Positions 35,823 through 44,379 of a stretch of 64,000 nucleotides of DNA are shown here, in pieces. Origin of the DNA: Paraburkholderia hayleyella (lineage in GTDB: Bacteria > Pseudomonadota > Gammaproteobacteria > Burkholderiales > Burkholderiaceae). The stretch spans positions 1,612,001 through 1,676,000 of the forward strand of contig NZ_QPES01000001.1 of NCBI RefSeq assembly GCF_009455685.1, written 5' to 3'. A program made the position numbers and the translations under genes. The notes beneath the pieces are model-generated. The model worked only from the letters and a program-made list of their open reading frames with translations. It ran no database searches and was not told the origin of the DNA. The stretch's first letter is position 1. Each line of letters opens with the position of its first letter.

Positions 35823-36617
35823 ATGAAGCAAAACCCGACTCAAACCGTGCTACTCGCACTCGATACCTCGACCGAATTTTGTTCGGTCGCTCTTTTGTCC
35901 ACCGGGTCTGTCGAATCCGCCCGCTCCGGCGCGGCGGGCCAGGCTTCGCCGCCACCGCGTTTGTGGTTACGCCACGAGGCCACCGGCGCCGTGTCTAGCG
36001 CCCGTCTATTGCCCGCCATCCGCGAACTCTTCGACGAAGCCCAGTTGCCACTCGCGGCGTGCCAGGCGATTGCGTTGGGGGCCGGCCCGGGTTCGTTCAC
36101 GGGCTTGCGGACCGCGACCGGCGTGGCCCAGGGGCTGGCCTTTGGCCTGAACTGCCCCGTGGTGCCCGTGAGCACCTTGCTGGTCTGTGCCGAAAGCGCA
36201 CGTTTGCGCGATCCGGCCGCCACGCGCGTGCTGGTGGCGCTTGATGCCCGGATGGACGAGGTCTATTGGGCCGACTACGCGTGGGACGATCCTTCTGGCG
36301 AGTGGCTCACCGTGCATCCGGCCGCGCTCGATGCGCCAGGGCACCTGAGCCTGCCCGAGGTACCGTTCACGCTGGCAGGGAATGCCGCGGCGGTGTTCGG
36401 CGCGCGTCTGGCGGCGGCAGCACAGGCCCGCGAGGTGGATCACGCCGCGCTGCCGCATGCGCAGCCACTCGCGCTCGCCGCGCTACGCGCCTGGCAAGCG
36501 GGGCGCAGCGTACCCGCCGCCGAAGCGAGGCCCGACTACATTCGCAACAAGGTGGCACAGACCAGCGCCGAACGCGCGGCAGCCAAAGCCGGGCAGGCGC
36601 GGCCGGGTGACGCGTGA
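35823..36617 (+). CDS. tsaB: tRNA threonylcarbamoyladenosine biosynthesis protein TsaB
   Basis: Partner of TsaD and TsaE in making t6A37 on ANN-decoding tRNAs. The 264 residues show the ASKHA fold start LLALDTSTEFCSVALL and the conserved GPGSFTGLRTATGVAQGLAF with VVPVSTLL. ATG 35823 is preceded by TACAAT-like sequence and lies where the family starts. The stop overlaps the rimI GTG by 4 bp. Confidence 0.95.
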   Translation: MKQNPTQTVLLALDTSTEFCSVALLSTGSVESARSGAAGQASPPPRLWLRHEATGAVSSARLLPAIRELFDEAQLPLAACQAIALGAGPGSFTGLRTATGVAQGLAFGLNCPVVPVSTLLVCAESARLRDPAATRVLVALDARMDEVYWADYAWDDPSGEWLTVHPAALDAPGHLSLPEVPFTLAGNAAAVFGARLAAAAQAREVDHAALPHAQPLALAALRAWQAGRSVPAAEARPDYIRNKVAQTSAERAAAKAGQARPGDA

Positions 36618-37117
36618 GCGAGGCACGGCTCATGGAGCGCTACCTGTTGTCCATGACACTGGCTGATCTGGACGAAGTGGTGGCCATCGAAACCGCTGCT
36701 TATGAATTTCCGTGGAGCCGGGGCAATTTCACGGATTCACTGCGCAGTGGCCATCGCGGAATTTGCCTGCGTCACGTCACGGGAACCTTGCTGGGGTATT
36801 GCGTGCTGATGCCGGTGGTGGACGAGATGCATCTGCTCAACCTCTGTGTCGCGCCCACGGCGCAGCGCGGGGGGCTCGGGCTCGCGCTGCTGCTTGAGGC
36901 GGTCCGCGTGACGCGCAGCGAGCAGCTCGCCAGCCTGTTGCTCGAGGTGCGGCCTTCCAATCAGGCGGCGATCCGGCTTTATGAGCGTTTTGGTTTTGTC
37001 TCGATTGGCCGCCGTAAAAACTATTATCCGGCCCGCCCCCCTGGCCGGGAGGATGCGATTGTGATGCGTTATTCACTGATTTCACAGACAGAAGAGGGCG
37101 CAGATGGCGCTGCATGA
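36614..37117 (+). CDS. rimI: Ribosomal-protein-alanine N-acetyltransferase RimI
   Basis: GNAT enzyme that acetylates the N-terminal alanine of ribosomal protein S18. The 167 residues start with GTG overlapping the tsaB stop; an ATG six codons later is an alternative. It has the RimI-typical IETAAYEFPWSRGNFTDSL, the acetyl-CoA motif around APTAQRGGLGLALLLEAV, and LYERFGFVSIGRRKNYYPA. The tsaB-rimI-uracil glycosylase order with overlapping ends points to one operon. Confidence 0.94.
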   Translation: MSEARLMERYLLSMTLADLDEVVAIETAAYEFPWSRGNFTDSLRSGHRGICLRHVTGTLLGYCVLMPVVDEMHLLNLCVAPTAQRGGLGLALLLEAVRVTRSEQLASLLLEVRPSNQAAIRLYERFGFVSIGRRKNYYPARPPGREDAIVMRYSLISQTEEGADGAA

Positions 37118-38129
37118 ATGTGCTGAATTCGCTGAATTCGCGCTGGAAGAGTTAGGGCTCGCGCCATGCTGGCGCCTAAGGGGGCATGAGCCGCGTGTGG
37201 CGGAGGTGTCCGCTGAAGCCTCTGTCGCCCGTGCTGCCGGAGGTGACGCCATGGCTGGGCCGCTAGCGCCGCCATCATCTGCGGCCACAGTGGCCACTGT
37301 GGCCGACGTGCTATCCACGATGGACGGCGTGCCACTTGCCCGCAGCGCCGCTCGCCCGACACGCGCCGCGCCGCCTGGGCCGGTCATCGCGCCGCCGCCT
37401 GACGACAGCGATGCTTACGCGTGGTTCGATGATTTGCCCGCAACACCGCCGACGCCGAGGACACCCGCGACACCCGCGACGCCCGCAACGCCCGCAACGC
37501 CCGATATTCGCCGCGAAGCGCCGCTTGCCACGGAAACCGGGCGAGACCTGGTGGCGCGGCTCGATTGGGATGCACTCGGCGCACGCGTGGCCAACTGCGA
37601 AGCCTGCCGGTTGTGCGAAAAACGCCGCCATACCGTATTTGGCGTGGGCGACCGCAACGCGGACTGGATGCTGGTCGGTGAAGCGCCTGGCGAAAATGAA
37701 GATCGTCTCGGCGAGCCCTTCGTCGGCCAGGCGGGCAAGCTGCTCGACAGCATGCTGCACTCGCTGGCGCTCGCGCGCGACACCAACGTCTACATCACCA
37801 ACGTGATCAAATGCCGCCCGCCTGGCAACCGCAACCCCGAGCCCGATGAGGTTGCGCGCTGCGAGCCGTATTTGCAGCGCCAACTGACGCTGGTCCAGCC
37901 GAAGCTGATCGTCGCCTTTGGCCGTTTCGCGGCGCAAACGCTCTTGCGCAGCACGGCGAGCATTGCCTCGCTACGCGGCCGGGTGCACGACTACGAAGGT
38001 GTGCCCGTGATCGTGACCTATCACCCGGCCTACCTGTTGCGCAGCTTGCCCGAGAAAGCACGCGCCTGGCAGGATTTGTGCCTGGCGCGCGAGACCTGGC
38101 GGCGTATCGCCACCGCATCCAACCCCTGA
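37104..38129 (+). CDS. Type 4 uracil-DNA glycosylase with long N-terminal extension
   Basis: Removes uracil from DNA; iron-sulfur family 4 enzyme. 341 residues, versus about 200-220 for the core. The core begins near residue 150: FeS ligands C165 and C168 (CEAC), C237 (VIKCRPPGNRNPEP) and C253 (ARCEPYL), with the active-site GEAPGENEDRLGEPFVGQAG and YHPAYLLR. The 237-253 spacing of 16 matches known family members. The first 150 residues are Ala/Pro-rich with a Thr-Pro-Ala repeat from a 9-bp tandem DNA repeat (37461-37505). It overlaps rimI by 14 bp. Confidence 0.92.
   Translation: MALHECAEFAEFALEELGLAPCWRLRGHEPRVAEVSAEASVARAAGGDAMAGPLAPPSSAATVATVADVLSTMDGVPLARSAARPTRAAPPGPVIAPPPDDSDAYAWFDDLPATPPTPRTPATPATPATPATPDIRREAPLATETGRDLVARLDWDALGARVANCEACRLCEKRRHTVFGVGDRNADWMLVGEAPGENEDRLGEPFVGQAGKLLDSMLHSLALARDTNVYITNVIKCRPPGNRNPEPDEVARCEPYLQRQLTLVQPKLIVAFGRFAAQTLLRSTASIASLRGRVHDYEGVPVIVTYHPAYLLRSLPEKARAWQDLCLARETWRRIATASNP
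37461..37505 (+). repeat. 9-bp coding repeat (ACRCCCGCR, about five copies) in the glycosylase linker
   Basis: Five consecutive 9-bp units (ACACCCGCG twice, ACGCCCGCA twice, then ACGCCCGAT) encode a Thr-Pro-Ala run in the linker just before the catalytic domain. The period is a multiple of three, so copy-number change would alter linker length, not frame. Confidence 0.9.
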
Positions 38130-38141
38130 TAGCCGCCGGGC

Positions 38142-39191
38142 ATGCCCAACGTACCCGTCGCGCCCGACACGCTGGATACCCTGCGTGATCCGCTGCTGCG
38201 CGATCTGGCGTGGCTGCTGTTTAGCCCAGGCTTGCTGCGCGCTCCGGCTGTCAGCCTCGCTACGCTATTCGAAACACCCGCTGCTGCCGCCGGTACGCTG
38301 GACTGGCTGCATGCCCTCGATGCAACGGGCGTCCCCGCCTTGCATGAAGCGATGGATCAGACCCGTGGTTCGCTGCCGGGTCGGCGCCTGGGTCCGCGGT
38401 TGGGGCCGCGGTTGGGGCCGCGTTTAGGTCCGCGTTTAGGTCATTACGCGGAAAACCTGCTCGCCTGGTATTTCCAGCATGGGCCGGGCCTGCGCCTCGT
38501 GGCCGCCAACGTGACGCTGCGCCGTGGCGGCGTGACCCTCGGCGAATGCGACTTCCTGCTGCATTCGCCGCGCGGCGAGCCGTTGCACTGGGAGCTGGCC
38601 GTCAAGTGCTATCTCCACGTCGAAACCGGCCGTTTGCAGTTGATGGATTATGTCGGCCCGAACTTGCAGGACCGCTTTGATCGCAAGCTGGCCCATTTGC
38701 TCGGACATCAGTTGCCGCTCAGCGAGCATGAAGCTTTCAGGGCGCTGGGCTACGCCGGGCCGTGGCGGCAACAGATGCTGGTGAAAGGCTGGCTGTTTTA
38801 TCGCCGTGGCGAGGCGGCCGCTGATCCGGAGCCGCTCGAGCCCGCGCATGCGCGCGGCTGGTGGGTGACGCGCGCCGAATGGCATGCATGGGCGATGGGC
38901 CTGGCGGAACAGGTCAGCCATTCAGGCCAGAGCGGCCGGTGGCGCATGTTGCGGCGTCTGGAATGGCTCGCGCCGCGCCGTGAGGCGGCGGATGTGTTCG
39001 CCTCCGATCCTGCGAGCGCAACGGCTTTCATGACAATTGACGCGCTGGCCGCGTTCTTCACCCAGCAGAACAGCCCCGTGCTGGTGGCGCTATTCAGTGT
39101 CGATGAGGCGGGGTGTCAGCGCGAAATCTCAAGAGGTTTTGTGGTGGCCAATGATTGGCCGCAGCAGGCGCTGGCATTTGCGCTGGCGTAA
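38142..39191 (+). CDS. DUF1853 family protein with an RLGP repeat insertion
   Basis: 349 residues. It matches the DUF1853 family by LRDLAWLLFSPGLL, LGECDFLLHS, HWELAVKCYLHV and LMDYVGPNLQDRFDRKL; the E-CDF and E-AVK pattern resembles a nuclease-like core, which is inference. Function is unknown. Residues 82-100 are RLGP four times plus RLG, from a 12-bp tandem repeat, placed just before GHYAENLLAWYFQ. It begins 12 bp after the glycosylase stop on the same strand. Confidence 0.85.
   Translation: MPNVPVAPDTLDTLRDPLLRDLAWLLFSPGLLRAPAVSLATLFETPAAAAGTLDWLHALDATGVPALHEAMDQTRGSLPGRRLGPRLGPRLGPRLGPRLGHYAENLLAWYFQHGPGLRLVAANVTLRRGGVTLGECDFLLHSPRGEPLHWELAVKCYLHVETGRLQLMDYVGPNLQDRFDRKLAHLLGHQLPLSEHEAFRALGYAGPWRQQMLVKGWLFYRRGEAAADPEPLEPAHARGWWVTRAEWHAWAMGLAEQVSHSGQSGRWRMLRRLEWLAPRREAADVFASDPASATAFMTIDALAAFFTQQNSPVLVALFSVDEAGCQREISRGFVVANDWPQQALAFALA
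38385..38441 (+). repeat. 12-bp tandem repeat within the DUF1853 gene
   Basis: Nearly five copies of a 12-bp unit (CGC CTG GGT CCG, CGG TTG GGG CCG twice, CGT TTA GGT CCG, then CGT TTA GGT) encoding RLGP. The copies form two subtypes (CGG-TTG-GGG-CCG and CGT-TTA-GGT), each tandemly doubled, suggesting stepwise duplication. Confidence 0.92.
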
Positions 39192-39225
39192 ATCACCACG
39201 GCGCCCACGGGCCCGCCGCTACCTG

Positions 39226-40032
39226 TTACCACCACCGGTAGAAATGATGCACCGGGCCGACGCCATGGCCGACCTCCAGCCGCGTGCTGTGTTCCAGCGC
39301 ACCGGTCAGATACGTTTTGGCCGCGCTCACGGCCTCTGCCAACGTTTCGTGCTGGAGCGCCAGCGCGGCGATGGCAGCGGACAAGGTACAGCCGGTGCCA
39401 TGCGTGTTGCGCACCGGAACGCGCGGCCCGCCCACGCGCAATGTGCCGTGCGCCTCGATGAGCCAGTCAGGGCTGTCGGGGGCAGGCAGATGCCCGCCTT
39501 TCATCAGTACCGCTTGCGCGCCAAGCGCACGCAGCGCCTCGCCCTGATCCCGCATGGCGGCTTCGTCGGTGGCGCTGAGCGTGCCTAACAGGGCGGCGGC
39601 TTCGGGCAGGTTGGGGGTCAGCAGGGTCGCCAGCGGCAGCAGCTCGTCACGCAATGCCGCGACGGCGTCGGGTGCGAGCAGCGCATGCTGGCTTTTCGCA
39701 ATCATCACGGTGTCGAGCACCACATGCGCGGGCCGGTAGCGCTCGAGCGCGCGGGCCACCGCCCGCACGATTGACGCGTTAGCCAGCATGCCGATCTTGA
39801 CCGCATCAATGCGAATGTCGTCGAACACCGCGTCGATCTGCGCGCTGATAAAAGCCGCATCGGGCGTATGGATCGCACTGACACCGCGCGTGTTTTGCGC
39901 GGTGAGCGCGGTAATCACGCTCGCGCCGTAAGCGCCGAGCGCGGAGAAGGTTTTCAGGTCGGCCTGAATGCCCGCGCCACCACCGGAATCCGAGCCGGCG
40001 ATGGTCAGGACGTGGGGAAGCGCTTGCCTCAT
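39226..40032 (-). CDS. thiD: Hydroxymethylpyrimidine/phosphomethylpyrimidine kinase
   Basis: Phosphorylates HMP and HMP-P for thiamine synthesis. The 268 residues show the ribokinase-like N-terminus LTIAGSDSGGGAGIQADLKTF and ALTAQNTRGV, and the C-terminal anion-hole motif GTGCTLSAAIAALAL. No thiamine riboswitch is evident. It lies in the same direction as lplT and its start is 17 bp after the lplT stop, so cotranscription is likely. Confidence 0.97.
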   Translation of the reverse strand: MRQALPHVLTIAGSDSGGGAGIQADLKTFSALGAYGASVITALTAQNTRGVSAIHTPDAAFISAQIDAVFDDIRIDAVKIGMLANASIVRAVARALERYRPAHVVLDTVMIAKSQHALLAPDAVAALRDELLPLATLLTPNLPEAAALLGTLSATDEAAMRDQGEALRALGAQAVLMKGGHLPAPDSPDWLIEAHGTLRVGGPRVPVRNTHGTGCTLSAAIAALALQHETLAEAVSAAKTYLTGALEHSTRLEVGHGVGPVHHFYRWW

Positions 40033-40048
40033 GAGAAGGACAACCCGG

Positions 40049-41356
40049 TCAATGTTTGGCTTCGCCGATGAGCGCCACGGAATCGTGCAGCCGCTGGTTG
40101 GCCTGATGACGCCGCATCACGAGCCACATCATCAGACACACGAAGGTGCCGAACAGCACGATGACCAGCGAGACCGGCACCTCCAGCCAGACCAGTACCG
40201 CATACAGGCACAGCATCACGAGCACGGAGAGGTTTTCGTTGAAGTTTTGCACCGCGATCGAATGTCCCGCTGACAGCAGCACATGGCCGCGATGCTGCAG
40301 CAGCGCATTCATGGGCACGACAAAAAAGCCCGAGAGCCCGCCCACGATCATCAGGAAAAAATAGGCGAGGATCAGATAGCCGGGCACATGAATGCGGCCA
40401 TAGTAGACGCCCCAATGCACGGGGAACAGGTCGCGGGTATAGAACGCCATCAGCATCACCGAGACCCCCATCGCAATGCCAACGGGCAGCACGCTCAGGG
40501 ATTTTTTCAGGGGAATGCGCGCGGCGGCGATGATCGCGCCCGCCGCCACGCCGATGGCCACGACGGCCTGCAAAATGGCCGCCTCGGAGAGCGACATGCC
40601 TAGCGAAACCTCCGCCCACTTCAGCACAATGAACTGAAGCGTGGCCCCCGCGCCCCAGAACAGCGTGGTCACCGCCAGCGAGATCTGCCCGAGCTTGTCA
40701 TGCCACAACACAGTAAAGCAGTCGGCGAAATCGGTGATGAGCTTGATCGGGCCGCGTTCCTGTTTCGGGTAGCGCGCGCCGGTATCGGGAATGCGCAGGT
40801 TGAAGAGCGCCGCGATGATGTAAATGGCCATGATGACGAGCATCGCGGCTTCGGCGGGCGAGTTCACCGATGGAATGTGGTGCTTGAGGATAGGCGCGGC
40901 GATATGCGGGTTGATGAGCGCGCCGCCCAGCACGGTGCCGAGAATGATCGAACTGACCGTGGTGCCCTCGATCCAGCCGTTGGCCGCGACCAGCCGGTCA
41001 GGTGGCAGCAGCTCGGTGAGAATGCCGTACTTGGCGGGCGAATAGGCTGCTGCGCCAAAACCGACGATGCCATAAGCGATCAGGGGGTGGGCGCCGAACA
41101 GCATGGTCAGGCAGCCAGCGATCTTGATCGTGTTGGTGATGAACATCACGTGCCCTTTCGGGCGAGAGTCGGCGAAAGCGCCGACAAAGGCCGCCAGCAC
41201 GACGTAGGAGAGCACGAAGAACAGCTTCAGCAACGGCGTCATCCAGTTCGGCGCGTGAAGATCTTTCAGCAGGGCAATGGCGGCGATCAGAAGCGCATTG
41301 TCGGCCAGCGACGAAAAAAACTGCGCGGCCATGATGGTGTAAAAACCTTTTTTCAT
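40049..41356 (-). CDS. lplT: Lysophospholipid transporter LplT-like (major facilitator)
   Basis: Inner-membrane flippase-type transporter of 435 residues. The start MKKGFYTIMAAQFFSSLADN at 41356 is the LplT N-terminus; the open frame upstream to 41533 is not conserved. Family features include AYSPAKYGILTELLP and about twelve hydrophobic helices. In E. coli it works with the acyltransferase Aas to recycle lysophospholipids. No aas gene is next to it here. It is divergent from alr, and thiD follows it. Confidence 0.9.
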   Translation of the reverse strand: MKKGFYTIMAAQFFSSLADNALLIAAIALLKDLHAPNWMTPLLKLFFVLSYVVLAAFVGAFADSRPKGHVMFITNTIKIAGCLTMLFGAHPLIAYGIVGFGAAAYSPAKYGILTELLPPDRLVAANGWIEGTTVSSIILGTVLGGALINPHIAAPILKHHIPSVNSPAEAAMLVIMAIYIIAALFNLRIPDTGARYPKQERGPIKLITDFADCFTVLWHDKLGQISLAVTTLFWGAGATLQFIVLKWAEVSLGMSLSEAAILQAVVAIGVAAGAIIAAARIPLKKSLSVLPVGIAMGVSVMLMAFYTRDLFPVHWGVYYGRIHVPGYLILAYFFLMIVGGLSGFFVVPMNALLQHRGHVLLSAGHSIAVQNFNENLSVLVMLCLYAVLVWLEVPVSLVIVLFGTFVCLMMWLVMRRHQANQRLHDSVALIGEAKH

Positions 41357-41702
41357 CTGATGCGATGCTGTCCTCGCTACGGCTCGTCGGCGCTGGCCAG
41401 AGAGCCAGGCGTCGGGGCGTATTCCGTTCGAAATGGGTTGTGCGCACGGCTTTATATCATGAAAATAGGCGGGCTCGGCCCGCTGTCTTGCCTCGGCAGA
41501 TTGCCTTCTGCCAGGCGCCAGGCGTCCCGGCACCCGCTTGGGGTCAGATAAGTTCCTGATTCACAAGTGTCTTTATTGAGTGCTTTAGCTTGATGCCGTT
41601 GTTTCGCGCGCTGTTTTGTGCGTTGTTTTGTGCGTTGTTTCGTGTTTCCTGTCTTTTGTTTTTCTCTTTATTGTTTTTCTACCTTTCTGACCCGTCCACC
41701 TC
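41357..41702. other. 346-bp divergent intergenic region between lplT and alr
   Basis: No gene supported. It contains a four-copy 12-bp repeat (listed separately) and a T/C-rich tract (41645-41700) leading into the alr start, with no clear purine-rich ribosome-binding site. Confidence 0.5.
41597..41644. repeat. Four tandem 12-bp repeats (consensus CGTTGTTTTGTG) upstream of alr
   Basis: Units at 41597-41608, 41609-41620, 41621-41632 and 41633-41644, each with at most two differences from CGTTGTTTTGTG. The array ends 58 bp before the alr ATG, within the presumed 5' leader or promoter region. Confidence 0.9.
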
Positions 41703-42773
41703 ATGCCTCGCCCGCTCTCCGCCACGATCCATACAGCCGCACTGGCCCACAACCTCACTGTCGCCCGCCGCTTTGCGCCGAACTCGAAAATCTGGGCAGT
41801 CGTCAAAGCCAATGCTTACGGGCATGGCGTAGCGCGTGTCTTTCCTGGCTTGCGCGCCACCGATGGCTTCGGCCTGCTCGATCTCGACGAAGCCGTGAAA
41901 CTGCGCGAACTCGGTTGGGCCGGGCCGATCCTGTTGCTCGAAGGCTTTTTCCGCACGACCGATCTCGACGTGATCGACCGCTACAGCCTGACCACCACGC
42001 TCCATTCGGATGAACAGCTGCGCATGCTTGAGCTGGCGCGGCTGTCGAAGCCGGTCAATATCCAGTTGAAGATGAATAGCGGCATGAACCGCCTTGGCTA
42101 TACGCCGGAGCGTTTCCGCGCCGCCTGGGAGCGGGCTCGCGCGGCGCAGGGGGTGGGGCAGATCACGTTGATGAGTCACTTTTCCGATGCGGATGGCGAG
42201 CGCGGCATCGCCGGGCAGTTGGCGGTGTTCGAGCGCGGCGCGCAAGGTATTGCCGGGGCGCGCAGTCTCGCCAATTCGGCGGCGACGCTGTGGCATCCCG
42301 AGTCGCATTTCGACTGGGTGCGCCCAGGCATCATGCTGTATGGCGCCTCGCCTTCGGGTCTTCACGCGGCGATCAGGGACACCGGGCTGCAACCGGCGAT
42401 GACGCTGGCCTCCGAGCTGATTGCGATCCAGACCCTGGCCGCGGGCCAGACAGTGGGTTATGGCTCGGTCTTCACGGCGCGGGGGCCGATGCGCCTTGGC
42501 GTGGTTGCTTGCGGTTATGCCGATGGTTACCCGCGCATGGCGCCAGAGGGCACGCCGGTGATGGTCGATGGCGTGCTGACCCGGATCGTGGGCCGGGTGT
42601 CGATGGATATGCTGACGGTGGATCTGACGCCGTGTCCGGCGGCCAATGTCGGCACGCCGGTTGAGCTGTGGGGGCCGTCGCTGCCCATCGATACAGTAGC
42701 GAACACGTGCGGCACGGTGGGCTACGAGCTGATGTGCGCTGTCGCGCCGCGGGTGCCGATGCGGGGAGCGTAA
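41703..42773 (+). CDS. alr: Alanine racemase
   Basis: PLP enzyme converting L- to D-alanine for peptidoglycan. The 356 residues have PLP lysine K35 in WAVVKANAYGHG and catalytic tyrosine Y253 in TVGYGSVFTARGPMRLG, followed by CGYADGYPRMAPEG and GRVSMDMLTVDLT. radA follows after 137 bp. Confidence 0.97.
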   Translation: MPRPLSATIHTAALAHNLTVARRFAPNSKIWAVVKANAYGHGVARVFPGLRATDGFGLLDLDEAVKLRELGWAGPILLLEGFFRTTDLDVIDRYSLTTTLHSDEQLRMLELARLSKPVNIQLKMNSGMNRLGYTPERFRAAWERARAAQGVGQITLMSHFSDADGERGIAGQLAVFERGAQGIAGARSLANSAATLWHPESHFDWVRPGIMLYGASPSGLHAAIRDTGLQPAMTLASELIAIQTLAAGQTVGYGSVFTARGPMRLGVVACGYADGYPRMAPEGTPVMVDGVLTRIVGRVSMDMLTVDLTPCPAANVGTPVELWGPSLPIDTVANTCGTVGYELMCAVAPRVPMRGA

Positions 42774-42910
42774 GCGCGCACGGGCATCGCCAGCATGGAA
42801 AGGGTTGGCAGGTATTGGCCTGGTATTCACCTGATATTGGCAGGCAATCAGTACCAGGCCGCAATTAATCGCAATTATTAATAGACAGCAAGCAGTAACA
42901 GGACGGATGC

Positions 42911-44287
42911 GTGGCCAAACCGAAGACTTTGTATACCTGTAGTGAATGCGGCGCCCAGGCGCCGAAGTGGCAAGGCCAGTGCGCGGCCTGCGGCGCGTGG
43001 AACACGCTGCTCGAAGGCGTGGCGGAATCGCCCGCGGCGCATCGCTTCCAGTCGCTCGCCAAAAGCGCGCCGGTGCAGCGGCTGGCCGATATCGAGGCTT
43101 CCGATGTGCCGCGCTTTTCGACGGGGGTCGGCGAGTTCGACCGGGTGCTAGGCGGCGGCCTGGTAGCAGGCGGCGTCGTGCTGATCGGCGGCGACCCCGG
43201 TATTGGCAAATCAACCCTGCTGCTGCAGGCGCTCGGTGAAATCGCCCATGAACGCCGCGCGCTTTATATCAGCGGCGAAGAATCGGCGGCGCAGATTGCC
43301 TTGCGCGCCCAGCGGCTGGCGCTGCTCGATCCGGGTTCGGGAGCCAGCGAACTCAAACTGCTGGCCGAGATTCAACTCGAGAAAATCCAGGCGACCCTCG
43401 TGGCCGAACGCCCCGACGTGGCAGTGGTGGATTCGATCCAGACCATTTATTCCGAAGCCCTGACTTCGGCGCCAGGCTCGGTGGCCCAGGTCCGCGAATG
43501 CGCGGCGCAACTGACGCGCATCGCCAAGCAAACCGGCACGGCGATCATCATGGTTGGCCATGTGACGAAGGAAGGGCATCTCGCGGGCCCGCGCGTGCTC
43601 GAGCATATCGTCGATACCGTGCTGTACTTCGAGGGCGATACGCATTCGTCGTTTCGCCTGGTGCGTGCGTTCAAGAACCGTTTTGGCGCGGTCAACGAAC
43701 TGGGCGTGTTTGCGATGACCGAGCGCGGTTTGCGCGGCGTGACCAACCCCTCGGCGCTTTTTTTGTCGCAGCATGAGCAGCCGGTGCCGGGCTCTTGCGT
43801 GCTGGTGACCCAGGAGGGTTCGCGGCCCTTGCTGGTCGAGGTTCAGGCGCTGGTCGATACGGCTCATGTGCCGAACCCGCGGCGTCTCGCGGTGGGGCTG
43901 GAGCAAAACCGTCTGGCGCTGCTGCTCGCGGTGCTGCACCGGCATGCGGGTATCGCCTGCTTCGATCAGGACGTGTTTCTGAACGCCGTGGGCGGTGTCA
44001 AGATCACCGAGCCCGCCGCCGATCTCGCGGTGCTGCTGGCGATCCATTCATCAATGCGCAACAAGCCGCTGCCCAAAGGGCTGGTGGTGTTTGGCGAGGT
44101 CGGGCTGGCGGGCGAGATCCGGCCCTCGCCGCGCGGCCAGGAGCGTCTGAAGGAAGCCGCCAAGCTGGGGTTTTCGCAGGCGCTGATTCCAAAGGCGAAT
44201 GCCCCGAAGCAGCCGATCGAGGGCTTGCAGGTGATCGCCGTGGAGCGCATCGAGCAGGCGATCGACCGGGTTCGGGCGCTCGAATAG
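42911..44287 (+). CDS. radA: DNA repair protein RadA
   Basis: RecA-like, DnaB-like helicase that helps branch migration in recombination. The 458 residues begin with a four-Cys zinc finger (C10, C13, C24, C27). Walker A is GDPGIGKS at 94-101, the RadA-specific KNRFG motif is at 255-259, and a Lon-like C-terminal domain (GGVKITEPAADLAVLLAIHS) follows. The start is GTG 42911 with AGGA at 42899-42902; an ATG at 42907 is out of frame. Confidence 0.97.
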   Translation: MAKPKTLYTCSECGAQAPKWQGQCAACGAWNTLLEGVAESPAAHRFQSLAKSAPVQRLADIEASDVPRFSTGVGEFDRVLGGGLVAGGVVLIGGDPGIGKSTLLLQALGEIAHERRALYISGEESAAQIALRAQRLALLDPGSGASELKLLAEIQLEKIQATLVAERPDVAVVDSIQTIYSEALTSAPGSVAQVRECAAQLTRIAKQTGTAIIMVGHVTKEGHLAGPRVLEHIVDTVLYFEGDTHSSFRLVRAFKNRFGAVNELGVFAMTERGLRGVTNPSALFLSQHEQPVPGSCVLVTQEGSRPLLVEVQALVDTAHVPNPRRLAVGLEQNRLALLLAVLHRHAGIACFDQDVFLNAVGGVKITEPAADLAVLLAIHSSMRNKPLPKGLVVFGEVGLAGEIRPSPRGQERLKEAAKLGFSQALIPKANAPKQPIEGLQVIAVERIEQAIDRVRALE

Positions 44288-44379
44288 CGTGGCGGCCCGC
44301 TTGGGGCCTGCTTGGGTTTGGCCTTCGGCTGGCAGGGTACCGCAGGGGGCAAGCCCGGGCCGTCCTGGCCGCCTGCTCG

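Noticed and set aside
40021..40060. TPP riboswitch before thiD
   Set aside because: The space between lplT and thiD is about 17 bp, too short, and no THI-box motif is visible.
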